DNA of 64,000 nt from Capra hircus (Eukaryota > Chordata > Mammalia > Artiodactyla > Bovidae). Shown here piece by piece: positions 34,937-45,270 of this stretch. The DNA lies in the NCBI RefSeq assembly GCF_001704415.2, contig NC_030814.1:68875121-68939120 (forward strand), in the 5' to 3' direction. The position numbers and the translations under genes were made by a program. Numbering within the stretch: the first letter of the stretch is position 1; each line of letters opens with the position of its first letter. The notes under the pieces were generated by a model. That model ran no database searches and was not told the origin of the DNA. It saw only the letters and a list, made by a program, of their open reading frames with translations.

Positions 34937-35143
34937 TTTTTTAAGTCACTCAGTCATGTCCAACTCTTTGCAACCCCATGGATTGTAGCAGACCTGGCTT
35001 CTCCATCCATGGGGTTCTACAGGCAAGAATACTGGAGTGGATTACCATTTCCTTCTCCAGGGTATCTTCCCCACCCAGGGATCAAACCCGGGTATCCCGC
35101 ATTGGAGGCTGATGCTTTAACCTCTGAGCCACCAGGGAAGCGG
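34937..35143 (-). mobile_element. Bov-tA SINE with poly(T)
   Basis: Inverted SINE after a T run (34931-34943), ending at the inverted head 'ctctgagccaccagggaag'. Confidence 0.93.
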
Positions 35144-35993
35144 TTTGCAACTACTCTTCCTGTTAAGGTTTCTGTGTATGACCTGTTCCTTACACTAGGT
35201 AGAGGCTCCAGGGCAGGCAACTTGGTGGAATTCACTTGCTGTTGCATTGAGTCTCCTGGCTGTTTGGGCATCATTAGATGAACTTGATTATTCTACAGAC
35301 TGCCTATTACGGAGGGGGGTGAGGATGCGGGGGAGGGGGGCATAAAAAGATTAAAAAGATCAACTCACTTCACCAAAGTGATTCTGCTTATTTTTTAATC
35401 TTCAATAGTTTCATGAGTCAGTTAAATGATCACCAAACAAACTGAATATATAAGTGAACATAGCAAAAACATTTAGCTAATGTACTTATTTTACATATAA
35501 TTATTTTGCCTGCCAGCTCTAACTGAACATTTACAAATATCAGATAGCATTTTAAGTATCTTATATTTATTAGAACTTTACAGTTGATTATTATTTAATC
35601 AAAAAAATCTTCATAGATTCTACAGATGTTAAGCAACATTCTAAAGGTCATACAGATTATCCAGTTTCAAGCCCTGAAATTTTTGTCTCAGAACTCACAT
35701 TCTAAAGTAGTGTATCCCCACAAACTCTACCTACTTTACCACAAACTTTAACAGCACAGACTCCATTTGACAATATCTTGTTTTTAATGAAGGGCAAGGA
35801 TGGCTATTTCACATATGTGCTCATATGGGAAGCAGGAGGTGTGTTTTCAGTCTAATTTTTTAAAACTGATATTCTTGAGCATATATATATATATATATAT
35901 ATATGTCTCAATAAATATGTCTCCATTTTTTAAAAATAGAGCTAATGTTGAACTTTTCTCATAATTATGATAATAATTAAAATAAGAAACAAA
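35144..35993. other. Intergenic with G-rich spot and TA repeat
   Basis: A G-rich stretch at 35311-35340 has three runs of 5-6 G. A TA microsatellite lies at 35881-35904. No gene. Confidence 0.5.
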
Positions 35994-37105
35994 TCCAAAA
36001 GTCTACAAACAATAAATGCTGGAGAGGGTGTGGAGAAAAGGGAACCCTCTTACACTGTTGGTGGGAATGCAAACTAGTACAGCCACTATGGAGAACAGTG
36101 TGGAGATTCCTTAAAAAACTGGAAATAGAACTGCCATATGACCCAGCAATCCCACTGCTGAGCATACACACCGAGGAAACCAGAATTGAGAGACACGTGT
36201 GCCCCAGTGTTCATCGCAGCACTGTTTATACTAGCCAGGACATGGAAGCAACCTAGATGTCCATCAGCAAATGAATGGATAAGAAAGCTGTGGTGCATAT
36301 ACACAATGGAGTATTACTCAGCCATTAAAAAGAATACCTTTGAATCAGTTCTAATGAGGTGGATGAAATTGTAGCCTATTTAACAGAGTGACGGAGAAGG
36401 CAATGGCACCCCACTCCAGTACTCTTGCCTAGAAAATCCTATGGACAGAACCTGGAAGGCTGCAATCCATGGAGTTGCTGAGGGTCGGACACGACTGAGT
36501 GGCTTCACTTTCACTTTTCACTTTCATGCACTGGAGAAGGAAATGGCAACCCACTCCAGTGTTCTTGCCTGGAGAATCCCAGGGACGGCGGAGCCTGGTG
36601 GGCTGCCATCTGTGGGGTCGCACAGAGTAGGACACGACTGAAGTGACTTAGCTTAGCTTATACAGAGTGAAGTAAGCCAGAAAGAAAAACATCAATACAG
36701 TATACTTATGCATATATATGGAATTTAGAAAGATGGTAATGATAACTCTGTATTCGAGAAAACAAAAGAGACACAGATGTATAGAGCAGTCTTTTGGACT
36801 CTGTGGGAGAGGGCGAAGGTGGGATTACTTGGAAGAATGGCATTGAAACATGTATAATATCATATGTGAAATGAATTGCCAGTCTAGGTTCGATGCATGA
36901 TACAGGATGCTTGGGGCTGGTGCACTGGGATTACCCAGAGAGATGGCATGGGGAGGGAGGTGGGAGGGGGGTTCAGGATGGAGAACACCTGTACATCCAT
37001 GGTGGATTCATGTTGATGTATGGCAAAACCAATGCAATATTGTGAAGTAATTAGCCTCCAATTAAAATAAATAAATTTAAATTTAAAATAAATAAATAAA
37101 AGTAA
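35994..37105 (+). mobile_element. Ruminant L1 3' end, interrupted by Bov-A2
   Basis: Starts in ORF2 ('ccaaaagtctacaaacaata'), includes the C-terminal YTMEYYSAIKKNTFESVLMR, the 3'UTR with its G-rich stretch (36951-36972), and an A-rich tail. A Bov-A2 at 36392-36661 splits it. Confidence 0.94.
36392..36661 (+). mobile_element. Bov-A2 SINE nested in L1
   Basis: Two related monomers ('ggagaaggcaatggcacccc' and 'ggagaaggaaatggcaaccc'). Target duplication 'acagagtga' at 36383-36391 and 36662-36670. Lacks the CAG tail seen in the other Bov-A2 copies; ends 'gcttagctta'. Confidence 0.93.
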
Positions 37106-37247
37106 AATGGAATTACAATAAAAAAGAAACAAAGTGCAATGTTAAGCAAAATGCAGTCACAAGGTTATTCATGAATTAAGTACTTTGTATGTTTATTATT
37201 ATTGTTATTTTTCATATAAACTTTTTATTTTCTATTGGGGTAGGTGA

Positions 37248-37728
37248 TGCAGTCATAAAGCAATTGCATACTGATACAGGAGACACAAGAGATGTGGGTT
37301 CAATCCCTGGGTTGGGAAGATCCCCTGGATCAGGAAATGGCAACCTACTCCAGTTTTCTTGCCTTTAAAATGCCAGAATGGCATTGAAACATGTATACTG
37401 TCATGTAGGAAATGAGTCGCCAGTCTATGTCCAATGCAGGATACAGCATGCTTGGGGCTGGTGCGTGGGGATGACCCAGGGAGATGTTATGGGGAGGGAG
37501 GTGGGAGGGGGGTTCATGTTTGGGAACGCATGTACACCCATGGTGGATTCATGTCAATGTATGGCAAAACCAATACAGTATTGTAAAGTAAAATAAAGTA
37601 CAAATAAAAATTAAAAAAATTTTTAAAAATTAAAAAAATAAAAAATAAAATGCCAGAGACAGAGGAGACTACATCCCATGGGATTGCAAAGAATCAAACA
37701 TGACTGAGTGACTAAGCACACACACAGC
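37248..37728 (+). mobile_element. Bov-tA SINE split by an L1 insertion
   Basis: Head and body at 37248-37377, remainder at 37647-37728 ('agacagaggagactacatcc' onward). Interrupted by the L1 end below. Confidence 0.88.
37378..37646 (+). mobile_element. L1 3' end nested in Bov-tA, with target duplication
   Basis: L1 3'UTR end with long A-rich tail. 'aaaatgccaga' at 37367-37377 is repeated exactly at 37647-37657, so this L1 is younger than the SINE. Confidence 0.95.
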
Positions 37729-37749
37729 CCACTAACAATACTGTGATAA

Positions 37750-38105
37750 TTTCAAGTGAAGAGTGAAGGAACTCAGCCGTACATGTATGTGGATCCATTC
37801 TCCTCCAGACTCCCCTGCCATCCAGACTGCTGTATAGCATTGAGTAGAGTTCCATGTGCTATACAGTAGGTCTTTGTTGAAAATCCATTTTAAATAGAGC
37901 AGTATTTACATGCCCATCCCAAACTCCCTATCCCTGGTCCCCATTCTTCCCCTGACAATCTTAAGTTCATTCTTTAAGTCTGTAAATATCTTTCTATTTT
38001 ATAATTAATTTCATTTGTATCATTTCTCTTTAGATTCAACATATAAGGGATGTCATGCGATATTTCTCCTCTGTCTGACTTACTTCATTCAGTATGACAT
38101 TCTGA
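37750..38105 (-). mobile_element. Older L1 3' region
   Basis: Inverted L1 of an older mammalian type: 'gtgctatacagtaggtcttt', 'aaactccctatcc' and 'tgacttacttcattcagtat' blocks. Confidence 0.8.
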
Positions 38106-38644
38106 TGTTAAATTGCTAACTCTGTCATAGTGAAGCTGTGATTAATCTACTTAATGTACCTTAAGTGGACTATTGAAATAGAATACTTAGTGAAATTATC
38201 CTTTAATCGATGAATGGCCCTGTTTAGGAGAACAAACATAGTTTAAAATTTTTGAATAATGGTTGAATTTTATTAAAGACTTTGAAACACAATATTCAGT
38301 TTTAAGCTAAATGTAGGAATAGTATTTCTTCTAAGTCTCTAGGTGTCACTTCCAAAATACTCCAGGAACCTGAACAGCTGTTTCTGTCCCATGCTCCTTG
38401 ATATTGTCTTCTTTAGGTCATATTTCTGCTTAATTCCCATGACATAAAGGAAACAATTTGAACAAAAATACTTTGTAACAAAAGAAAAAGTTGAGAAAGC
38501 TGGGATTCAGATCAAGCAAAAATGGCAAAATAAAACATTTAAATTTCTAAATTGGATTCTAAACAAGTTATTTAAAATTATTGTCTTACAGTTACCTTTA
38601 TATTAATATTCAATTTCTTTATCTTTGGAGAGTTATGTGTGCAT
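38106..38644. other. Intergenic, no gene seen
   Basis: AT-rich unique DNA. Confidence 0.45.
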
Positions 38645-38651
38645 AGATGCT

Positions 38652-38862
38652 AAGTTCCTTCAATAATGTCTGACTCTTTGTGACCCTATAGACTGCAGCC
38701 CACAAGCTCCTCTGTTCATGGAGATTCTCCAGACAAGAATACTCGAGTGGGTTGCCATGACCTCCTCCAGGCGATCTTCCCAACACAGGGACTGAATTAG
38801 TGTCACTTATATCTCCTGCATTGGCAGGTGGTTTCTTCACCACTAGCACCACCTGGTAAGCC
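38652..38862 (-). mobile_element. Bov-tA SINE
   Basis: Inverted diverged SINE ending 'accacctggtaagccc'. Flanks share 'gagttatg' (near 38629 and 38864), a probable remnant of the target duplication. Confidence 0.88.
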
Positions 38863-38967
38863 CGAGTTATGCATACATATTTGTAAATACATAGACATAT
38901 AAACAAATATATATTTGTAGATATTTTCTTTGAAAATCCAATGGCCTTTAATTTTTCCAAATTTCTT

Positions 38968-39154
38968 CAGTTCAGTTCAGCTCAGTTCAGTTGCTAGGTT
39001 GTGTCTGATTCCACTACCCCATGGACTGCAGCAAGTTAGGCCTCCCTGTCCATCAGCAACTCCCAGAGTCTACCCAAACTCATGTCCGTTGAGTTGGTGA
39101 TGCCATCCAACCATCTCATCCTTTGTTGTCCCCTTCTCCTCCTGCCCCCAATCT
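38968..39154 (-). mobile_element. BovB LINE 3' tail with about 26-bp old target duplication
   Basis: Short inverted BovB end. Flanks 38942-38967 and 39155-39181 match over about 26 bases ('tggcct.taatt' through 'caaatttctt') with a few substitutions. Confidence 0.88.
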
Positions 39155-39181
39155 TGGCCTCTAATTATTTTCAAATTTCTT

Positions 39182-39419
39182 AGCTAAAACTAATTGTGGG
39201 TATGTATTCAGCAGGTGAAATAAGGAATATATTGATAAAATAAGTTTCCTTCTTTAAGACAAGACAAAAATTTGAACATGAACATTTTATCTGCCCATTG
39301 GATCTCCTTCCACCCTATTGCTGTCCTTTCATGGATCAGAACCAGGTGATCCGGAGTTGACAATAAGAAAGCGAAAGAGAGAAAGAAGCTAATATTCCCT
39401 GGTTTATACAGAGAATCAA
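39182..39419. other. Spacer or edge of LTR
   Basis: Unassigned; may include the end of the adjoining LTR. Confidence 0.35.
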
Positions 39420-39970
39420 TAAAACTCTAGATCAGGGCTTGGACTGCTCACGAAGGCACAGGGTGCCCTCTAGAGGGAGTCTTGAAAGCCCAGGCAGGAG
39501 AATGAGCTCAGGGGGTTTCCACGCTCCAGAGAATTAGCCAGAGGGAGAAAGAGAGAGAGAAAGAAAAAAAGGAAGAAAGACACGGGGACCCAAGCTCTGA
39601 TGGAGCAAGGGTGCATTAGTGATCTTTCTGTGAGTATATATAGGCTATTGTACAAGGAATTTCTTTCAACAATGATAAAGATCAGAACACCAAATGTACA
39701 GCAACCTTTACCAAGAGAACAAGGAATTAACAATGGTCAGAAGATCAGGAGACAATCCCTATCTCAAGAAAGAGGGTTGTGACTAAGCAGTTTTGCCGTA
39801 AGGAGAATGTTTACTGAAGGAGAGTCATGCATGTCTCATCCTATGACCTCAGTCCTGTGAACAGCATGCCGTTTCACTCATTCCTGTTGTGAGGAACTGA
39901 AAAGGAACAGAGGACTTATGAGAAATAGAAAACAGCATGCAGGAATCCTGCTGTTAAATGTTCCCTGACA
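39420..39970 (-). mobile_element. ERV LTR, class II (ERVK-like), minus
   Basis: Minus strand begins TGTCAGGGAAC at 39970, has a TATA-like 'ctatatatactcac' near 39640, then the 'gagcttgggtccccgtgtc' block and a CT-rich run (39580-39540), and 'gggcaccctgtgccttcgtg' near its end. This layout is typical of bovine ERVK LTRs. The 3' boundary is uncertain. Confidence 0.65.
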
Positions 39971-40539
39971 CCATTCCTCCAGTGTGTATTGTACATCTGC
40001 ATTATTTATTAATCAGACATCCTCAAAGTCAGAAAAACCTACTATAAAGATTTTTTGTTTTTTTTTCTGATACCAACCTCATAACTCCTTAGCAGTTAAT
40101 GTTCCCTTCTCAGTCTTGTAAAGAATCATGATGACTTACCATTTACCTTGTACATGTAGATATCTTTGGTAAACTTTATGTGCAATCTCAAGATATTATT
40201 TCACTTAAAGATAGTGGTTGGTACTGAACAGATTGGAACAGATGGCTTGGGGAGATATGGGCTGGATCTAATGAAAGATGTTAGCTTAAATACTTATGAC
40301 CTTATTAAGGTTACTAGCTGTATAACTTGTATTCTGTTTCTTTTGCAAGATTATTTCTTGTGTTACTAAATGTGTGACTGAGACTGATAAAAATAATGGT
40401 GACTAGGCATCTTGAAACAATTGATCACATGTACAGTTTTATAAGATCAATGACTGTAATAGTGTAACTCTAGATATGAGAAGAAGCAACAAGAGTTAAT
40501 CATTTCCTGGGTCATAACATCCTGGTTTTTGGCTACAAT
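39971..40539. other. Unassigned; may be retroviral or LTR-flanking
   Basis: Open frame 40166-40369 (67 codons) on the plus strand has no domain that I recognise. Confidence 0.3.
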
Positions 40540-41150
40540 TAAAGGACTTAATCCACCATTAGCACATTGAGTGTCCTCTCAACAAAATCCTTGGCTGATC
40601 TGGAAATGAGCAGTCCTAGCACTGCGAGACAAACCAGTCATAGAATGCCTCTCAAAACTTAGTCAAAATTGACACATAAAGGAAGGAGATTATAAAATAA
40701 AGAATGTTTCTCACCATCCAGTTACACAAGAATCAAGTCATTAAACATTGCAGTTGCTAACATACATTATACTCTTAAAGGTGTTCTAGGTGAAGATCAG
40801 GATATGGAATTTGGTGCTCATGGAAAACTGTTAGAGCTGACCCTCAGATGGATTTTTTTCCAGGAGAAAGTTTTATGAACTCAGTTTCTTGCATTGTCCC
40901 ATATTTAAAATAGCACTAAAATCATTATCTAAGATATCCCTTTCAAATGGCAGTAAACATCTCCAAAATGTGTGCTTGATGGCTTGTATTCCTTCATCAA
41001 AATCACATATATACTAGCTTTCCCCTGGCCTCATAGGGACAGGTCTCAGAGCTCTCTGAGGGATTGTCTCTGAGATTATAACCCTCAAGCTGACTTGAAT
41101 AAAATTTTCCATTTCTTTCATAGACTGACTAATGATTAATTTTTTTCCTC
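40540..41150 (+). mobile_element. ERV LTR, plus
   Basis: TATA-like 'tatata' at 41008, then 'gacaggtctcagagctctct' and AATAAA at 41098-41103, followed by a T-rich end. This is an LTR-like R/U5. The left boundary is a guess. Confidence 0.5.
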
Positions 41151-41640
41151 CATAATGCATTGAGCAGCCAAACTTTAAACTTTATAATCTATTTTTTATC
41201 TGCCTTCCTTAGGCGAAGAGTACATAATAAAAGAAAAAAAAATCAGATTTCCAATGACATGATTCCATTAATATAATTGAAATATTTTATTACACTGCAT
41301 AATTAAAAGAAACAAAGTTACAGCTTCAAATCCAATGGAGGTGAAATAGATTCATTATATACATTCCCAGATCAATGAAAATAGAAAATCATCGTGAATT
41401 AAGTGGAAATAGTGATGTCAGAAAGTGTATACTTGTATAACAAGTAACAAGTAATTTATTTAAAAGTTCTAAACATTCCTGTAAACATCATGTGTTATCT
41501 ATCAGTAAACCACAAATTTGTGCTTGATTTAGAAGCACAATTTTTTTTTCTTTTTTCAAAGACTGGATGAATCTTTCAAAAAGAAAGACATACAAATATG
41601 AAATAAGCTAATTCAAAAGTCATTTTGAATTCAAAAGCAT
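41151..41640. other. Intergenic, no gene seen
   Basis: AT-rich unique DNA. Confidence 0.4.
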
Positions 41641-41651
41641 CATTACACATT

Positions 41652-41910
41652 GATGCTGCTGCTAAGTCACTTCAGTTGTGTCCAACTCTGTGCAAACCCA
41701 TAGATGGCAGCCCACCAGGCTCCCCCATCCCTGAGATTCTCCAGGCAAGAACACTGCAGTGGGTTGCCATTTCCTTCTCCAATGCATGAATGTGAAAAGT
41801 GAAAGTGAAGTCTCTCAGTGGTGTCAGACCCTCAGCGACCCCATGGGCTGCAGCCTACCAGGCTCCTCCACCCATGGGATTTTCCAGGCAAGAGTACTGG
41901 AGTGGGGTGC
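41652..41910 (-). mobile_element. Bov-A2 SINE with perfect 11-bp target duplication
   Basis: Inverted two-monomer SINE with a short GCT tail at its left. 'cattacacatt' at 41641-41651 is repeated at 41911-41921. Confidence 0.95.
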
Positions 41911-41969
41911 CATTACACATTAGGAAAACACTAATTAGACCAAATGAGTACATTAAATAAGACAGACAA

Positions 41970-42084
41970 AATAAAAAGAAACAGTAATATCAATAACTTG
42001 GAGCAACTGCTACTTGTGTCTTCTGCTAGCAGGAGTTTAAAATCCAACATCCACACTGAAAACAGATTATTAAAAACGTATTCA
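41970..42084. repeat. 115-bp direct repeat, left copy
   Basis: Near-identical to 42273-42387 (4 differences counted by eye). The SINE at 42085-42272 fills the gap exactly. Confidence 0.95.
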
Positions 42085-42272
42085 TACTGATTCTTTGCAA
42101 CCCCATAGATAGTAGCCTGCACCAGGATCCTCTGTCCATGGGATTTTCTAGGCAAGAATACTGGAGTGGTTTGCCATTTCCTTCTCCAGGGAATCTTCCT
42201 GACCCAGGGATCGAACCCAGGTCTCCCACATTGTAGACAGACACTTTACCATCTGAGCCACCAGGGAAGTCC
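42085..42272 (-). mobile_element. Bov-tA SINE between 115-bp direct repeats
   Basis: Inverted SINE, slightly shortened at the tail, ending 'ctgagccaccagggaagtcc'. Confidence 0.94.
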
Positions 42273-42387
42273 AATAAAAAGAAACAGTAATATCAATGAC
42301 TTGGAGCAACTGCTACTTGTGTGTTCTGCTGGCAGGAGTTTAAAATCCAATATCCACACTGAAAACAGATTATTAAAAACGTATTCA
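42273..42387. repeat. 115-bp direct repeat, right copy
   Basis: Second copy of 41970-42084; begins at the base after the SINE head. Confidence 0.95.
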
Positions 42388-42444
42388 CATTTCTACCAAA
42401 AAAAGTAAAAACATATGATCACAGACCAAAAAAAAAAAAAAAGA

Positions 42445-43130
42445 GAGATTAATCATAATAGCTCCAAACTGAAAATAGCCCTGATGCCTATCAAGAAAAT
42501 AATGCATAAATAAATGGTGATTCATACCAATAACAAAGTACTACTTAGCAATGAAAGAAACAAATTACTGATAGTGTAAATTTGTGTAGGAATCTTTAAA
42601 GGCTTTTAATTTGAAATAATCCCAGAGGGATGGTATAGGGAGGGAGGAGGGAGGGGGGTTCAGGATGGGGAACACATGTATACCTGTGGCGGATTCATGT
42701 TGATGTATGGCAACACCAACACAATATTGTAAAGTAATTAACCTCCAATTAAAATTTAAAAATTATATTTTAAAAAATAAAAATAAATAAAAAACAAAAA
42801 AGAAGGAAATCTGAAAATACAATGAAATAAAAAGGAAATAATGATATTAAAGACAAGAAAAACACATACAGTACAATTTCATTGATATAAAATTCAAATA
42901 CATCTTAAAATAACAGAGATACAAATCAGAAATGTATGTGTCACTGGGTTGAGTGATTTCACTGATAAAGGACATGAGGGACATTTTTGTTTTGGTAAAA
43001 GTTTTGTCTCTTGGTACTGGATGTAAGTTACAAGTGCATATACTATGGAAACTGGCTTATGGGAAGCCTATGTCTGTGAGTATTCTAGTGTTATAAGTTA
43101 TATCAATTTCTTTTAAAAAGCAACAAATTT
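42445..43130 (+). mobile_element. Older L1 3' region, interrupted
   Basis: Decayed L1 ('caatgaaagaaacaaattac' and 'ggtactggatgtaagttaca' blocks) split by a young L1 end. Much diverged, so the extent is approximate. Confidence 0.6.
42622..42800 (+). mobile_element. Ruminant L1 3' end
   Basis: From 'cccagagggatggtat' through the G-rich stretch and 'gtaaagtaattaacctccaa' to an A-rich tail. Confidence 0.92.
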
Positions 43131-43187
43131 CAACATTGTTTGAAAATTTTCTTCATTCTTTGAACAAATATTTATTGTGAAGTGGGG

Positions 43188-43444
43188 TGTGCTGCTGCTG
43201 CTGTTGCTAAGTCGCTTCACTCGTGTCCTACTCTGTGCGACCCCATAGACAGCAGCCCACCAGGCTCTGCTTCCCTGGGATTCTCCAGGCAAGAACACTG
43301 GAGTGGGTTTGCCATTATCTTCTCCAATGCATGAAAGTGAAAAGTGAAAGTGAAGTCGCTCAGTCGTGTCCAACTCTTAGCGACCCCATGGGCTGCAGCC
43401 TACCAGGCTCCTCCATCCTGGTAGGGATTTTCCAGGCAAGAGGA
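43188..43444 (-). mobile_element. Bov-A2 SINE
   Basis: Inverted, with GCT repeat (inverted CAG tail) at 43190-43205. The head end is truncated at 'ttttccaggcaagag'. Confidence 0.93.
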
Positions 43445-43519
43445 TTTGTGATTAACAGGTTTTTAATAATAGTCTGATTTATTGACCATAGCTTAGCAAA
43501 TAATCCCAAAGTATGGAAG

Positions 43520-44280
43520 TCTATATGAATCCTAAAGTAAAACAGAAATAATACACGGAGATTGTAAGGTAAGGGAGTTAGAGAAGGCGAAGTTCAGAAA
43601 AAGAATGATGCAGGCACTTTACAGGAACAGATCACCTTTAATGAGGCGAGAAGCGGCAGCAGTCAGATTAGCTAGCTGGCATTGGCACCCCACTCCAGTA
43701 CTCTTGCCTGGAAAATCTCATGGAAGGAGGAGCGTGGCTGGCTGCAGTCGATGAGGTCGCGAAGTCTGACAGGACTGAGTGACTTCACTTTGACTTTTCA
43801 CTTTCATGCATTGGAGAAGGAAATGGCAACCCACTCCAGTATTCTTGCCTAGGTAATCCCAGGGATGGCGGAGCCTGGTGGGCTGCCTTCTGTGGGGTAG
43901 CACAGAGTCGGACACGACTGAAGCAACTTAGCAGCAGCAGCAGCAGCACTTATCTAAAAAAAGAGTAAGTATATATAGGCATGTATGTGGAAAGTTACTG
44001 TCTTAAGGGGGCCTGTTCTTCTCCAAGGTTGTTCAGAGTAGTTATCTCTTAAATGGCTGGGGCAAGGAATTTTGGAGACTGATCAGAGGCTGGACTGGCT
44101 GGGAGTTGGGCGTAATCAACCTTAATGTCCATTTTTCCTTTGAGTGAAAGAGTTCTTTGTTTTGCATAGAATGTTGGGGAGGACCTGAAGGGGAGTTTTA
44201 ACTCCAGGCTATTTTAAGCAATGTAACTTTCCTTCAGAGATATAATGAGTATATACTCTCTCAAGGGAATTTTACAAACA
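43520..44280 (-). mobile_element. ERV LTR, class II (ERVK-like), interrupted by Bov-A2
   Basis: Minus strand begins TGTTTGTAAAAT at 44280; U3 has 'aggtcctccccaacattct'; a TATA-like 'ctatatatacttac' lies at about 43982-43969; R/U5 with 'ctgctgccgcttctcgcct' and 'tgcatcattctttttctg' at 43662-43590. A Bov-A2 (43681-43949) splits it between TATA and R. It lies 41 bp beyond the end of the OR2T8-like pseudogene. Confidence 0.65.
43681..43949 (+). mobile_element. Bov-A2 SINE nested in LTR
   Basis: Two monomers, CAG tail at about 43931-43948. Opposite in orientation to 43188-43444. Confidence 0.93.
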
Positions 44281-44320
44281 CACTGTACAATCTTGAATGT
44301 TAGGGCAAATAAATCTAATG

Positions 44321-45270
44321 TTAATCAAGACTTAAAGTAGTACACAGATCCATACACTTTCTTAGAGCTCCTATGACCTCACTGTTCTCAGACTATAGAT
44401 GAGGGGGTTTAGCACAGGTGTGAAGATACTCTAAAATGCCGACACAAACTTGTCATGGTTAGCTGACCTGTAGGATTTGGGTCTCATGTAGGTAAAAATA
44501 GCAGCTCCGAAAAAGACTCCTACCACAGAGATATGTGAAGAGCAAGTGGCAAAAGCCTTCTTGCAGGCTTCATTAGAACACATTTGGAGAACAACAGCAA
44601 GGATGAGACTATAGAAAATCAAGATGAGGGAAATGGGGATCAGGAGCATTAACACGCAGCAGATGTACATGACATACTCAAAAACAGAAGTGTCAGCACA
44701 AGCCAAACGCACAGGAGTGGGAGCCTCACAAAAGAAGTGATCAGTCTCTTGGGCACTGCAAAATGAGAAATTCAGGGTTGCAGCAGCTTGCATGAGCCCA
44801 TCAGCTGCACCAAGGAACCAAGACCCCAAAATCATACTGAGGCATAATTTCCAACTCATGAGGACTGGGTATCTCAGTGGATGACAAACAGCAACATAGT
44901 AGTCATAGGACATAGCTGCCAGGAGGAAGCACTCACCCTCTCCAAAACTAAGAAAGGAGAAGATCTGGAACTCACAGCTAGTGGCGGAGATAAACTTTCT
45001 GCCAGTCAAATAGTCAACAGCTGTTCTGGGCACAACAGTGAAAATCAGCATCAGGTCCATGAGGGAGAGTTGGCTCAGTAGGAAGTACATGGGCCTGTGG
45101 AGTCTGGGGTCCAGGAAAATCAGGAGAAACATGAGGGCATTGCCCACTGGGGAGGTGAAAGCAACTATCAGAACCAACACAAAGAGAAGTTGGTGGGCTC
45201 CAGTGTGGTTAAAGAGACCTAGGAGAATGAAATCTGCAGTGATATTCCAGTTTTCCATGATTTCAAACAA
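44321..45270 (-). pseudogene. OR2T8: Odorant receptor pseudogene, OR2T8-like
   Basis: A class II odorant receptor open from 45270 for 279 codons, then stopped by TAG at 44431-44433 where TM7 should begin with a tyrosine (…DKFVSAF-stop). The same frame continues beyond the stop with TPVLNPLIYSLR, then a one-base deletion near 44385 shifts the frame; the shifted frame reaches a stop at 44321, near the normal receptor length. Other marks: GN in TM1; LHRPMYFLLSQLSLMDLM at TM2; SYDYYVAVCHPLRYPVLM at TM3, with DYY in place of DRY; cysteines at 99 and 181; ACKKAFATCSSH at TM6. Met5 (45258) is the more usual start. Two lesions plus the DYY change make it non-functional. OR2T8 is the closest receptor I recall; its LGAADGLMQA segment fits. 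Confidence 0.9.

Noticed and set aside
39971..41150. One complete provirus between the LTR-like blocks at 39.4-40.0, 40.5-41.2 and 43.5-44.3 kb
   Set aside because: The LTR-like blocks differ in sequence and orientation, and no gag, pol or env motif lies between them. They are better treated as separate solo LTRs.
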